Source: Neoscytalidium dimidiatum | Taxonomy: Eukaryota; Ascomycota; Dothideomycetes; Botryosphaeriales; Botryosphaeriaceae | Direction: 5' to 3' | Assembly (NCBI GenBank): GCA_037367355.1 | Contig: CM074697.1 | Span: forward strand, 2,418,001 to 2,482,000 | Length of the DNA stretch: 64,000 nucleotides | Shown: one piece after another, positions 1 through 12,077 of the stretch | Position numbering within the stretch: the first letter of the stretch is position 1 | Layout of the letters: every line of letters starts with the position of its first letter | Made by a program: the position numbers and the translations under genes | The notes under the pieces: model-generated | Told to the model about the DNA's origin: nothing | What the model saw: the letters and a program-made list of their open reading frames with translations, nothing else | Databases searched by the model: none

Positions 1-3000
1 AGTTCAACGGCAGCTTCGCGGAGCGGCCCCTGGTGATCCGGCAGAAGCGATACCGCTTCTACCGGCCCATAGCCTATGCGCTAGGCCTAGTGGTGACGGA
101 CGCGGTGTGGAAGATCATAGCCATCGCCTACAACATCCCGCAGTACTTCCTTACCGGGTTCCAGCGGTCTCCGGACAAGTTCTTCACCTGGTTCTTCGTC
201 GTCTACCTGCTGCACATGGCGCTGTCCATGATCTTCCGTGCGATAGCCGTCGTGTCGCCGACCATGGGTCGCGCGGTGCTGCCCGTCGGTCTCATGTTCA
301 ACGTCTTCGTCTTGTACACCGGGCTGTACGTGCCCGGGCCGCAGATGCAGGACTGGCTTTTCTGGATCAAATACTGCAACGTAAGCATGTCTTCCCCGTT
401 GTGCTTCCCTCGCTGACCGCCCGGCGCAGCCGCTTTACTACGCGTATGAGTCCGTCATGGTGAACGAGTTCGGCAACCTGAACTACACTTGCAGCGAAAG
501 CGACCTGGCGCCCAGCGGGGCGGGATACGACTCGGTCGAAAACCAGGTGTGCTCGGTGCCAGGAGCCGTGCCCGGACAGGCGGTCGTTTCCGGAGCAGCC
601 TACATCCACGAGCAATACGGCTTCCAGGCGTCGAACCTGTGGAGGAACGTGGGGATCAACGCAGCATTCTTCGTGTTCTTCGCAGTCTGCACAGGGTAAG
701 CCATCGCGATCTCCTCGGGCACCGCGCGTGACGGACGGCTGACTTGACTCGGCGGCTTAGCATCGGAATGGAGCGGTACAAGCTCCCTGCCGGGCGACTT
801 GCCACGATCTTCTACAAAGGTGAGCCCAAGCTGGCAGGGTCGGCGCGAAGCTCGCAGGTGTTGGACAGCGAGAAGGGCTCGCTGGGCGGCGAGGAGGCAG
901 AGGTGCCTCCAAGCGCGGCTGAGTCGGTGACGGCGCAGGCGCTGCAGTCCGTGTCGAGCCACAACGGGAGGACGCTGGCGTGGCGCAACATCACGCTGGA
1001 GCTCAAGATGCACGGCGAGGTGGCACGGCTCCTGAACGATCTGAGCGGTGAGTGGCAGAAGCAGGGTGCTCTCGATCTCATGCGGCAGCGTACTGACAGG
1101 TCGGCGCGCGCAGGCTTCGTGGAGCCCGGACAGCTGACGGCTCTGATGGGGGCGTCGGGAGCAGGCAAGGTGCGTCGTTGTGGTATGGCGGGGATCAAAG
1201 CGAGTGGTACTGACTGAGAGCATTTGGACGTGTAGACAACGCTGCTGAACACGCTGGCCGGACGGCTGGAGTTCGGGTCGCTGGCGGGCGAGCTCTTCCT
1301 GGACGGCGGGCCGCTGCCCAGGTCGTTCCGGCGCTACATGGGCTACGTGCAGCAGCAGGACGTGCACCTGCCGACCCAGACGGTGCGCGAGGCGCTGCGC
1401 ATGACGGCGCGCCTCAGGCGGCCGCTCAGCGTGCCGCAGGCCGAGAAGGACGCGCACGTCGAGGCCGTCATCCGCACGCTGGAGATGGAGGACATCGCGG
1501 ACGCGCTGATCGGCGTGCCTGGCGCCGGGCTCAACCTGGAGCAGCGCAAGCGGGTGACGATAGGCGTCGAGCTGTCGGCTCGGCCTGACCTGCTGCTGCT
1601 GGACGAGCCCACGTCCGGCCTGGACGGCCAGTCGGCCCTCACCATCGGCCGCCTGCTGCGCAAGCTGGCCGATTCGGGCCAGACGGTGCTGTGCACCATC
1701 CATCAGCCCGCCGCCGAGCTCATCGAGCTCTTCGACCACTTGGTGCTGCTGGTGCCCGGCGGCCGCCTGGCCTACGACGGCCCGCTGGGCCCCAAGTGTT
1801 CGACCGCGCTCGACTACTTCGCCCGCTCCGCCTCTCCGTGCGCCGCGGACGCGAACCCGGCCGAGTACCTCGTGCACGTCGTCAGGGCTGACCCAGCAGA
1901 TGCCGCCGCCCGCTGGCAGTCGAGCCCCGAACGCGCCGCCCGCGACGCCCAGCGCGAGGACCTCATCGCCGCCGCCGCCGCCGGCGCGCAGTCCGAGTCG
2001 TTGCACGCCGAGCGCAAGCATGCCGTGCCCCTCTACGCCCAGTTCGCCACGACCATGCGCCGTACCTGGCTGTTCTACTGGAGGGACCCCGACTACTTCG
2101 TCTCCAAGCTGCTGATGAACGTCGGCAACGCGCTGCTCAACGGCCTCACCTTCCTCAACGTCGACTCCAGCGAGCGCGGCGCCTACAACCGCGTCTTCTC
2201 TGCGTTCATGTCTCTGATCGTCGGCCCGCCGCTAGGGCTGCAGGTCGAGCCGCGCTTCGTGGCCCTGCGCGACATCTTCCTGCTGCGCGAGAAGGCCAGT
2301 CTGACGTACAGCTGGCTCTGCTTCGTCCTGCCCGCCATCGTCATCGAGCTCCCTTACGCCTTCATCACCAGCCTGGCCTACTGGCTGCTCTGGTACTTCC
2401 CCGTCGGCTACTTCACCGACTCGTCGCGCGCCGGCTACAGCTTCCTCATGTACGAGCTGTTCTCCGTCTTCGCCACAAGCCTGGCCCAGCTGTGCGCCTC
2501 GCTCATGCCCAGCCTCAACTCCGCCTTCATGGCCAACGGCTTCTTCTTCATGTTCGTCAACACCTTCTCCGGCACCCTCTCGCCGAAGCCCGTCACCCCG
2601 TCCGGCTGGCGCTGGTACTACAACGTCTCGCCGCTCTTCTACTTGAGCGAGGGCGCCACTTCCAACGTGCTGTACGGCCTCGACATCTCCTGTGACCGCT
2701 CTGAGACCTCCGTCTTCCAGCCTCCGAACGGCACCTCTTGCCAAGAGTACGCCGCCCGGTTCCTGCGCACCGCGACCGGCTATCTCCTCAACCCGGATTC
2801 AACTTCCGACTGTCAGTACTGCCGCTACAAGAACGGCCAGTCATACGTAAGTTCTTTCCGCTCCTTCTCCCCTCCTCGCCGCAACCGCGCTAACTCTGGC
2901 TGCAGTACATCCAATGGGGCTACGACTTCGCACACCGCTACAGGAACGTCGGCATTTTCATCGGCTTCATCGCGTTCAACTACACCGCCGTCATCGTCTT

Positions 3001-3040
3001 GACCTACCTCACCAAGGTCAAGAAGTGGAAAAGAGACTGA
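1..3040 (+). CDS. PDR/ABCG-type multidrug ABC transporter, 5' end outside the window
   Basis: Full-size pleiotropic-drug-resistance ABC exporter of the plasma or vesicle membrane; about 910 C-terminal residues are here. The reading starts inside membrane domain 1 (family signature [16 protein letters not shown]), so nucleotide-binding domain 1 lies left of base 1. Exons read 3-380, 430-695, 761-1047, 1114-1169, 1236-2846 and 2906-3040; all junctions keep frame. Nucleotide-binding domain 2 shows Walker A GASGAGKTT across the fourth intron, the degenerate signature LNLEQRKR usual for this half, and Walker [13 protein letters not shown]. Membrane domain 2 follows and the protein ends KKWKRD. It is convergent with the epoxide hydrolase gene. 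The patulin cluster also carries an ABCG transporter (PatM), so export of the cluster product or self-protection is the likely role; the substrate is inferred only from context. Confidence 0.93.
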
Positions 3041-4175
3041 GGCCATGACTTTTGAGGGTGAAGGGGTTCTGCCGCGACTTTCCGCAATTGCCTAGCAGAG
3101 AACCCTCTCTCTGTCCGCATGGAAATCGAAGATTGGACTGAATCCTCTCCAGCTGTAGATCAAGCTTCACAGCGACTTAGAGCAATCACGCCGTAGCACT
3201 TGTATTCCGACTGTTAATACTATTATATGTCTAGCTATTACTGGCTAAAAAAAAAAAAAAAAGAATGCTGACCGTGACGGGCTTTGCCATGTCCTTTCCG
3301 CCAACCTCCGGTAGTTTTAACGGTGTTCAAGGCTTCTTGTTACGTTGGCAATTTTGCAGGGCGAGGTAAATTGTATCTTCGGAAAGCTTGGGCTTTCTCG
3401 TCCTGTTGCCCCGGTACGCAGAGGAGATTCACCCCACCAGAATAAGATAAAGATCAGTTGAAAGGTTGTCTATTGAAATTTTCTCTACTAGTGAGGGGTG
3501 TGCTCTACATACTCATAACAAGGGTGTTTCTTATGAGCTCAATCACTATGTTCGTAGAAATGCTTTCACGTCGCGACGTGCAGGCTGAACAGCAACAAAT
3601 TCCTCAGCTGACTCATTAACACTATCTTCAACGTCACGAGTGTGACAGCCGAGCAGTACATGCAGACAGTGAGGCAGGGCATGCGTACATGCGCATTACC
3701 CGGCCGGCCAAGAGCCGGGCGTGAGTACAGGACCACCTTCCAGCTGAGACGGTTGCGCAATTTGGCGTTGCCTTGCGGCTGCTGCTGACCAAATCCCACT
3801 TCCACATGCCGGACCTCCCCGATTGTGCTCGAGCGATTACGTTAGAAGAGCAGGACATAGGCTGGTAGAAGAGACGTCTGATATTTCCAGTTGTGTGTAT
3901 TCTGGTACGGTCTAGAAACAAAGAAAATCACGGGACTTTGTGGGCCGAGCCGCGTGCTAACTAAGAAAGGAAACTATGCCGACGGTAGAGTAGCAACAAG
4001 GCCACGATCGGCGGTGCTGCGGACCGATGCTTCCGCACATGAAAACCACATCAACTCTAACTTTGTCCATCGCCACCGTAGTACTCAGGCAGTACGGTTC
4101 GCCATTCCATTGGCGAAGTCGTCGGTTTCGACAGCGGTAGCACTGCTTAGCAATTAAGCCGGTCTTATGCGAGAC
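3041..4175. other. Convergent intergenic spacer
   Basis: Lies between the 3' ends of the ABC transporter and epoxide hydrolase genes. It has a 16-base A run at about 3247-3262 and pyrimidine-rich 3' flanks. Only short open frames occur and none resembles a known family. I see no RNA gene. Confidence 0.6.
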
Positions 4176-5299
4176 TTACTCGGCCCCCTGAAGCGTAACG
4201 CGATTTAGGAAGCTCGAAAGATCGACGCTTGCGATCTCTGTTTGACCCTCCGATAGGAACTGCTGAACTCGGGCCGCCGTCCACTCTGGGTTCTCGTCAC
4301 CTGCGCGTCGCGTTTAGCTGGAGTGGAAACCCGGCTCGAACAACCATCCGGCTTGCACTTACCGATCCAGTGACCTGCATGCGGGATAACGTCCACCTGC
4401 AGGTCCGTCCCAAGCGGGTCAAAGTGCTCGTGCAACGACTCCGCCGGCGCGAAATTCGCTTCCCCGCCCAGCACCAGGATGGGCTGCGCCAGCGGCGTCT
4501 GCCGCACGGTGGCGTTGAAGTACTCGACGTCCTCCCACAGGCTCTCGAAGTAGCCCAAGCCGGCCTCGAGGAAGCCCGGCTTGCTGAGCTCGCGCGTGTA
4601 GCTCTCCAGGTCGTCGTGCGAGAGCACCGAGATGCCCGAGTACGACGTGTGCCAGATGTACCACGTCAGGAGCTCCTTGACGCGGCCGTACGAGAAGTAA
4701 GCCGCGATCTCGGGCACCACGAACCAGGCGAGGTGCCAGTTCGAGTTCGTGTCCCAGCCCGGCTGCGGGTTGCCCATCTGCTCCAGCCCGAACGCCGGCA
4801 GCATCATCTCCGCTATGACAAGCCGCCTGACGAGCCCGGGGTCGGCGTAGGCGAGGGCGGTCGCCGGCGGCGCGCCCTTGTCGTGGCCGACGACGTACGC
4901 TTCCTCGATCCCGAAGAAGTCGAAGATCACTTTCAAGTCCTCCGCCACCGTCTTGGCGGTGTAATCTCGGCTGGTGGGGATCGTGGAAGCGCCCATGCCG
5001 CGATTATCTGGACAGATGACCGTGTAGTTCTGGGCCAGAAGCGGGCCAATGGTATGCCAAGTCAACTGTTCCCCACCATATCAGCTATCTTGCAACATCA
5101 TGAAGCCATCTTCTTGAGTTCTCACCGAATGCTGGGGGAATCCGTGAACCAGCATGAGCGGGGGCCCCGAGCCTTGCCATCGAACGTGCAGTTGGACGTC
5201 GCTAGTATCGATCCTTTGGTGGTGCCACTTCTCGAACGGCACGATATCGGCCCCACTGACAGCGGCTGCTGCTGCAACAACAAACAACTGGAATAGCAT
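4176..5299 (-). CDS. Epoxide hydrolase-like alpha/beta hydrolase with N-terminal signal peptide
   Basis: Predicted 333-residue alpha/beta-hydrolase. Exons run 5299-5126, 5065-4363 and 4300-4176 on the minus strand; both introns (60 and 62 nt) are GT..AG and in frame. The first 16-17 residues (MLFQLFVVAAAAAVSGA) form a signal peptide, so it probably works in the secretory route or outside the cell. It has the oxyanion-hole motif HGFP (residues 52-55) and the nucleophile elbow GHDKGA with Asp near 120, not Ser. The catalytic His is in HAGHW near 289. An Asp nucleophile with HGxP is typical of epoxide hydrolases and of the related haloacetate dehalogenases. Splicing the last intron restores a normal C-terminal helix (ENPEWTAARVQQFL). 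Its place beside a 6-MSA cluster suggests opening or detoxifying an epoxyquinone product; this is inference. Confidence 0.88.
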
Positions 5300-6809
5300 C
5301 TTCTCTGCTGCTCTGTGGGATGTCGATTCTGGTGGTCAATGAACGGTATATATTACTCCCGTAAATTAGGCCAGAATCCACCAAGAATTCGGAGGCCTTT
5401 TATAGCAAGAACCGGAGGCTACGTGTAAGTTGCATTTGCTTCTCAGCCCCGGTCCACTTAGTGGTCCCGTGGTGGCTCATGTTGTACCGCATCGCCAGTC
5501 CCACCTCGGCCGAATATTCAAGCAGCCGATGTGAGGAACTGATAACCGGCCTGGTAACTTGGCAGCTTGGAGAGTTGATCTCCATCGCTATTCTGCCCCG
5601 TCGACCGCTTTCCAGTCTGACAGTCCTACCTCCCGCTCTGCCTTCCCGACATGTATGCAGTGTCTCCTCACCAACGTAGTCAACAATTCTATGACTGTGG
5701 AATGTATTAACAACTCAAGATATTGGGTTGCAACAGGCAGACAGAGCAAATACGAGATGTTGCTATTGCGCATGCATCATTGTAGGTGAAATGGCGTGCA
5801 GTGGGGTGCTCCCGGCGGCAACTGCCGGAGAGGACGGTAAAGAGTAGTAAAAGGATTTTCGGTCACATTTTCATGACAATTTCTCGGAACGACCCTTTCC
5901 GTTCGCATATCTCATTATCAATAAAATCATGTAGCTCTTTACACAGCAGGAACGTTGTAGTAGGGGATGGCGTAGGCACTCGCTTATAGTAGTAGCTTAG
6001 CACTTTAATTGGTCAGGCAAGTAGGTACAAGAGTGTTACGGTGCAGCCTTCACAGAACCTGGGACAGATGGGAGAAGGGAGCAAGCGGGCCGCAGACAGC
6101 GCCAGGAAAGGTCCACCAGGAAAGACAAGGGCCACGTAACGCCCCACCAGTTCACCAGTTCATGAGAGCTTGGCAGAATGCACTCCCGAACATCAGTTTA
6201 GATAGTTCAGACCATCTATAAAGATAAACTTCGTGAACAGTAGACTGTATACACTTTCCTACCGTATATAAAACACACTCTCTAGATAACTTTGACCCTC
6301 GTGGTCAACTTCCATAACAATTCCGACAATTGTTAGTAACCAGGCCTTCGTACGTAGTGCTCAGTCATTACTTGTTCTCTCTCTCTCTTCTTGTACCCAC
6401 TCAAGGAAAACCCCGTGACTAGTTTTCTCCCTCTTCGGTGTTGGATCTTCAGAGGTAGAGGCCGTCCGTTACAAAGAGGAGAAGCCTCGCGGTGCAACAT
6501 TAAGAACCACTTATGAATGTGAACTCTCGTCACGTCAACTACTAGACCTGCTACTTATGTTTGATTGTGAATCTCTACTGGACCTTCTGAAGAGTCTTAG
6601 TCTACTGGCAGTGGTACTGGAGCACTTATGTATTATTGTGTGCTTTTGATATTTGTATTACTCCTTTGGGTCTCATGCTACTCCTTTGCCTACTGGCCAT
6701 ATGCGTATCTATGCATCGAACGTTCTCCTCGACGTCAACGTTCCAGAATAAAGAAAGGGGAAAAACGGAAAAGAAAAGGGAGAAAGACAGCAAAGAACAT
6801 CAAATTCTA
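5300..6809. other. Intergenic region without recognised genes
   Basis: Apart from the epoxide hydrolase promoter at its left end, I recognise no gene. Open frames are short and unlike known proteins. A CT repeat (about 6377-6390) and an A/G-rich stretch (about 6745-6800) lie toward the regulator gene's 3' end. Confidence 0.55.
5347..5355 (-). promoter_or_regulatory. TATA-like element of the epoxide hydrolase gene
   Basis: The minus strand reads TAATATATA here, about 48 bases upstream of the chosen ATG at 5299, with a pyrimidine-containing leader between. The position suits a core promoter and supports that start codon. Confidence 0.4.
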
Positions 6810-7946
6810 CTATATATCTCCTTCTATCTCTTTTAGGAGATAATCGACATCTCTGAGCAACGAGCGGTGGATTGCTCCGCAAACCAATCGAAAGGCAAAG
6901 CCGTCGCAAAAGCCGAAATCAGAACTGTCAATTGACGGCGGTATCCAACAGCCCCCAACGGTCACGGGGATGTGTCTCTGGTGCTGGCGCTGTTGCTCAA
7001 TCCCCATTTCTAGCTGTCCCAGAATTTTCTTCATGCGCCTGATGCCAATCAGGATGATGCGACGGCGCAGCTCTTCACCATCCTCGCCGTCCACGATGTA
7101 GGCGCCGATGTGAAAGAGGGAGTCGCCGCGCATGCTTAGAGCGTACGTGAATGTCGCCAATACGCTGCTCAGCAGCGCATAGGCCGCGATAAGGGTACCA
7201 GAGTCGGAGGAGCCGGCAGCAAAGTGAGCCTTGCAGTCCAGAAAGCGGGCGATGGCGGCCAGAGAGTCCTTGTTCAGGCACAGAATGTCGTGAATTGATT
7301 CACGCGCCAGCATTGCTGTATGGTGATCCCGGAGGGCGAATACGAGGGATTCAAGGCAATTGCACACGAATCGGTTGCTGTGACAGTTCATGGTTGAGTG
7401 CTGGGGGAAGCTAGCTTCAGTGTTCAGATCGACGCCTGCGGTATCGACATTCTCATTGCCAGTTGTGGGGACCATGAATGACAGCTTTGGCCGGAACCAG
7501 TTCGTGGTCATGGCGGAGAGGTCTACCGGGTCCTGCAGAGCTGTGTCTACCGGTGGCGCCTCGGCGTGCGTCTGGTCCAGGGTTGTCGGCAGCGACGGTG
7601 AGCTCGCCGGCTCAGGGGTCCTGCCTGCGAAATATGTAGCTCCTACATCGTCGTCAAGGCCCGGACTGTAGAAAAGAGACGTGTCCTCTCGAAATGAAGA
7701 GTCTAAGCGGCCCGAAAACGTCGTTACTGATTCCTCTGGACTATCGGTGCCGGACGCGGCTGCTTTCGGATTCTTCTTCGCCTTCCGACGCCCGACTGGT
7801 TTCGACTGACCTCGGACACAGGCCAGATTCTGTCTGAGGCATCGGGAACACGTATTGGAGTCTTCGTATGTACATCTGAGCTTCAGGCGGTGACAATTAT
7901 CGCATGACGACCTCATCCTGACGCACTTTCTTGGGGGCTCGGACAT
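6810..7946 (-). CDS. AflR-like Zn2Cys6 transcription factor
   Basis: Uninterrupted 378-residue protein. The N-terminal Zn2Cys6 binuclear cluster has its six cysteines at 15, 18, 25, 33, 36 and 43 (C-x2-C-x6-C-x7-C-x2-C-x6-C), followed by a basic linker (GRRKAKKNPK). A Ser/Pro-rich middle leads to a helical C-terminal half of the aflatoxin-regulator type: CNCLESLVFAL near the start and an RRMKKILGQLE helix near the end. The 'fungal-specific TF' middle-homology domain of the second regulator is absent. Proteins of this class are usually pathway-specific activators inside polyketide clusters. It lies between the epoxide hydrolase and the first P450. Its targets are not shown by the sequence. Confidence 0.9.
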   Translation of the reverse strand: MSEPPRKCVRMRSSCDNCHRLKLRCTYEDSNTCSRCLRQNLACVRGQSKPVGRRKAKKNPKAAASGTDSPEESVTTFSGRLDSSFREDTSLFYSPGLDDDVGATYFAGRTPEPASSPSLPTTLDQTHAEAPPVDTALQDPVDLSAMTTNWFRPKLSFMVPTTGNENVDTAGVDLNTEASFPQHSTMNCHSNRFVCNCLESLVFALRDHHTAMLARESIHDILCLNKDSLAAIARFLDCKAHFAAGSSDSGTLIAAYALLSSVLATFTYALSMRGDSLFHIGAYIVDGEDGEELRRRIILIGIRRMKKILGQLEMGIEQQRQHQRHIPVTVGGCWIPPSIDSSDFGFCDGFAFRLVCGAIHRSLLRDVDYLLKEIEGDI

Positions 7947-9672
7947 GTTTGCATACGCTTTTCTGATGGCCGATGTATCTTCTGGGCATGTAATTCACTT
8001 CATACGTCACGGCCTTATATGGCGTATTGACGACGATGCCTTTCAGGCACTCGTTCGGGGAACGACAAAATCGGACTCGTCGTCTTCCGACTCGGATTTC
8101 CGTCGAACCGGAGCCCAGGATGCCATCGCCTGTTTGGCAAAGTGCAATCCTCTCGCTAAACTATGGAATGCCTTGGTACGGGTCCTTCTCACATGGAAAG
8201 GCCCTATCTGTGATTCGGCGACGATCTGCTAGCATACATCTCGTTCCTGTGGTTAGTTAGGGAGATTACACAAGCCTCTCAGCTGCTGGAGCACCTATTC
8301 GGTTGTCGCTTAGTAAGATGCTGCACGATATCGCGGAACAGTACCGCATCCTGCTTGTAAAACATGTGGAAATCACTATTCGTTCGTCGGGGCGTGGTTG
8401 GTGGGCGAGGCGATAGCTACTCCGATGAATCACGGAGCCCATTTATAGAATGAACCTCCGGCTAACTATAGGAACGTCCGTCACTCCGCTTCCTTCCCAA
8501 TGGCGGTCCCTAGTCTTGGCGCCGGGTGATTACTTCCAAAAAACAAGAAGAAAAAAGGCTCACAGTGTGCAACTTGCTTACAAAACCCGCAGGAAGAACT
8601 GGCATGAACGTGGTGAGAGAAATTATGGCTATTTTGCTGGGTGTGCCAAGAGAAAGAGCCGCCGGAGTTATTTCCTGAATGAGGTGCTTTGGATACTCCG
8701 ACAACTCCATTTGGAAGAACGGTGTGAATCCGGAGGTCACAACAGGAAATAGCTTTACGCTATCTCAAACCGTAAACGTATTAGTGTCGGACAATCCCTA
8801 GCCGACTATCTGACAGATAGGTTTCCCACAAGAGAGTTGCTAGCGAGTCGGAAATAACTCCGTCGTGCAATCACCTCTCGTGCATGGATGACGCGCATCA
8901 AGCAGCAACTGTTGGACTAGATTGAGCGATACGTTGAGGTATTTTCTGTGCAGTAGAAGGTCACTCATCGCATCCACACACTCCTGTCGCATTCAATAGC
9001 GCTGAACAATGCCCTACCACCCCACAATAATCGCCTCTTTCCCCACGACATTTATTAGTCTGGACCCAGAATAACCAATCGCAGGTCCTCGCTGAGCACT
9101 TCGACTTATCTGTTCCATTCCGGCCCTTCCCCTCGGGGCTCCGCATGCTGCAGTCTAATCATGGAGGGACAAGAGTTCGAATCGATGAGATTACTGCGCA
9201 GCTCCACATGCGGACCAGAGCGTATCCTTACAGCACAGACAGGGCTTCGGCGCAGATAGCCCAGCTAACGGTAGAGATCGCGCTGCTCGTGGGGGCCTGG
9301 CTGGACTTGGCAGTCTGCCGGAATAGGCCGGCCTGGGAGTGGCTGATTGTGTATCTAAAGATGCAGCTCTGAATGAGGGAGCCAAGGAGATGTTCTACCT
9401 CATAGAACTGCTCTGTGATAGTATTTGGTTACGCTTGATGTAATAATCATGATGTCCCTAGACTTTGATCTGTAAGGCTCTTATACCAGGATGTATCATC
9501 GATCTACGTCAATCTGTGGGTATTCCATTAAGTTGTAATAGAGGATCTCAACCATCTTCGTTCTATATGCTAGTGTCAAGTCGTCACTTAGCGAGCTGAA
9601 AATAGTCTTGAGAGTAATAACTAATAACTAGTGTGAGAATGTGTAGTCTCCGATGGGGCCTTTCATCGTCCA
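7947..9672. other. Intergenic region between regulator and P450
   Basis: About 1.7 kb. The left end is the promoter of the AflR-like regulator; the right end is the 3' flank of the first P450 gene. Frames of 60-100 codons occur on both strands but have no recognisable domain, start context or intron structure. Nothing else is seen. Confidence 0.55.
8013..8021 (-). promoter_or_regulatory. TATA-like element upstream of the AflR-like regulator
   Basis: The minus strand reads CATATAAGG about 70 bases upstream of the ATG at 7946. It is a weak but well-placed core promoter candidate. Confidence 0.35.
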
Positions 9673-11503
9673 TCAGGGATTGTCAAAGCGAGCAAAAACA
9701 TCCCTTGACGCCTGATCAAACTCCCGCATAATGGTTTCCCTGATCTTCTCCGATCGAAGGACGGGCTTGCAGCCGTAGTCCTTGGCGCAGTACAGGAACC
9801 CATTGTGATATCCGGAGACCGGATCGGGGTCAATGGGGAGGGGCGTGCCGTCCGGTGCAACCTGCCGCTCGAACTTGAACGCCCAGATGAGCTTGGCAAT
9901 CGCGAGGAGCATGTTCCGCTCCGCCAGATACATCCCGGGACAGATGCGTCGCCCGGCGCCGTAGCCGTAATGATCGCGTTTCTGCCAATCACCACTGGCA
10001 ACGTACTCGGGCGCGAGCTTGGGATGGTCCTTGTACCTGTCCGGATCGAATCTCTCCGGGTGATCCCACACTTGTGGGTCCATATGCATACCCCATACGT
10101 TGAGGATGATAGTGGTACCCTTTGGTAGGAACTTACCGTCGACCCAGTCATCTATGGTTTTTCCATGTCAGGACAGTTCTTAATAATGTATAGTAGATGT
10201 TCACTTGCAAAAGATGGGGTGGCGTACCTTGGCCTAGAGCATGGGGAAAGCACAGCGGCAGGATGGGTCGCCAGCGGTGCCCTTCTTTGACAATCATGTT
10301 GATGTAGGGGAGCTTCTCCATGTCTGACCATTGCGGAGACCGGTCCTCACCGACAACCGCAGAGATCTCACGATACGCCTTTTCCTGCACCTCGGGGTAC
10401 AAGATGAGCGCCTGGACGATGGCCAGAATCAGCGAAGACGACGTATCGGAACCTCCTTCCATAAGGACGCCGCCAATGAACCGCAATTGATCCCGCGGCA
10501 GTCGGACCTTCTCCAGCTGGTCCAGAACCACGTCTAAAAAGGATCCGGCGTTGCGCGTCTCCCGCCGCTTCAGGACGTCTTGCAGGACGTCTTCGTACAA
10601 ATCTTCCATTTGCTTCCCAACGGCGAGGGATCGGCTCTTGTAATTGCCCAGTAGCTGCTCTGGGATTGCTTTCAGCCAAGGAAAGATATCCACGGGAGGG
10701 GTGTTTCCCGTTTCCATCAGCTCGGACCACGCTTCCATGAGCGTATAGAGCCGTCTCATGTACGGTGATCGGTTGGTCGGCGTGCGAATCCCAAAGACTA
10801 AGCCTCTGTCAGCAGAGGTGGAGCGTGGCCGTTTGGAAGGAGTACTTGACCTATTGCATTGCTGATGCTGTTGCTAAATCGTTTTGGGTGGAGCATGTGC
10901 TCTTCAGGGAAGAGCATGTAATCACGGACGAGCTGAACAGCCTCGGCATTCACGATTGACAGATGTTCGCGCTCCACCATGTTCTCGGTCAAATGTTGGT
11001 GGATAAGCCGCCGAAATGTACGCCATTTGTCCCCGTACAGCATGACCAGGAGATGGTTCCCCTTCGTTATGAGATCATGTGAGACATATGAGGGCGGTCG
11101 ATGGCTGTAAATGCCACTCTTCTTATCCACGGTGCTCTTGACGAGCCTGCGATCAGTGATAACCGCCATGGTAGCACTCCCGAGCTTCAGCGTGTAGAGG
11201 CCGCCGTACTGTCGCGCCCATTCGGTAAACCTGTTGTGCCGGCGTGAGCCGCTTGTTACTTGTCTGCATTAGTAGAACATTCAGACTTACTTGATGTGCG
11301 TATATTTTTTGGGGATTTGGTGAAGGTTTCCAATGAACGGCAATGTCCTTGGCCCTGGGAATCGTTAGTACGCTTGCAGCTTTGCATTGTTCGTGCGGCT
11401 TACCGGTGGGCATGTCTTTTCTTCGATGTCCATGGGTGCATCCTAGGTAGATGAGGTAAGGCGTGAGGGTCAGAACCCCGAACAGCAAGATGATTAGAGG
11501 CAT
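9673..11503 (-). CDS. Cytochrome P450, CYP619-like, probable m-cresol or m-hydroxybenzyl-alcohol hydroxylase
   Basis: Predicted 530-residue microsomal P450. Exons on the minus strand: 11503-11404, 11354-11291, 11230-10851, 10797-10228, 10151-9673; phases agree at every junction. The third intron uses an uncommon GTCAAG donor, fixed by the matching position in the second P450. An N-terminal membrane helix (MPLIILLFGVLTLTPYLIYL) is followed by a Pro/Gly hinge (DMPTGPRTLP). Other landmarks are the I-helix GGSDTSS, the K-helix KEGHRW and the heme loop YGAGRRICPG with Cys near 442. The family assignment rests on similarity of pattern and on pairing with the second P450 (26791-28607). In the patulin pathway two CYP619 enzymes hydroxylate m-cresol in turn. 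Which step this one does is unknown. It shares a divergent promoter with the decarboxylase gene. Confidence 0.92.
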
Positions 11504-12077
11504 GGTCAGAGCTAAGCACGTGTGGTGTTGATGCGAAAGATCTCCATGGATGACAGTAATATAGTTTCGTGCTGGTGATGTTGATATCGAAACGTACAGG
11601 TTCGTTACGCTTGAGGTTTGAAGAGAACCTTGGTCTCTCCGGCTCTTAATGGAGTTATCGGAGTGGACTTCCAAGCCAGGCAACCAGTCTCCGGAGGAGC
11701 GACAGTATCCTCTACCATCGCATCGGCCGGGGAACATGGATTGTGGTCCTTAGCATCACTCCGAAATTCTGCTCATCGACTGAATGCGCGGTTGCAGGGA
11801 AGTCATTCCTTGTTCCCGCAGTCCATCTGCCGGCCCAATCCGTCTCCGCATGGCGAGCCGGAACTATCTGTCGTCAGGACATTGCCTGAAGGGGTCGTAA
11901 GTCACAGCTTGGCGGCATCGCATCTTCCAAACTTGCTTTATTATATTTCAGCCGCGCAAGAAGCTACGTACCTATCAAATAGCCGGCCCAACTGATATCG
12001 GAGCGCTCGAGAGGTCAAAGGGAAACTTTGACGGAATTTGCGGTTTCTCTTCGAGAACCGCTTCTACAGACCCAGCC
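11504..12077. promoter_or_regulatory. Divergent promoter shared by P450 and 6-MSA decarboxylase genes
   Basis: 574 bases separate the ATGs of two oppositely transcribed pathway genes, so both promoters must lie here. A TATA-like ATTATATTT sits at about 11939-11948, some 130 bases before the decarboxylase ATG. CGG/CCG triplets of the kind bound by Zn2Cys6 proteins occur several times, including a TCCGGA palindrome near 11690, but none can be called a proven operator. Confidence 0.6.

Noticed and set aside
600..2021. Long minus-strand open frame (473 codons) opposite the ABC transporter
   Set aside because: It is the antisense shadow of a GC-rich coding exon: Gly/Arg/Val/Gln-rich, no domain, and it crosses intron positions of the sense gene.
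9165..9190. tRNA-like GAGTTCGAATC word
   Set aside because: The flanks do not pair into a T-arm, and no acceptor stem, D-arm or anticodon arm fits around it.
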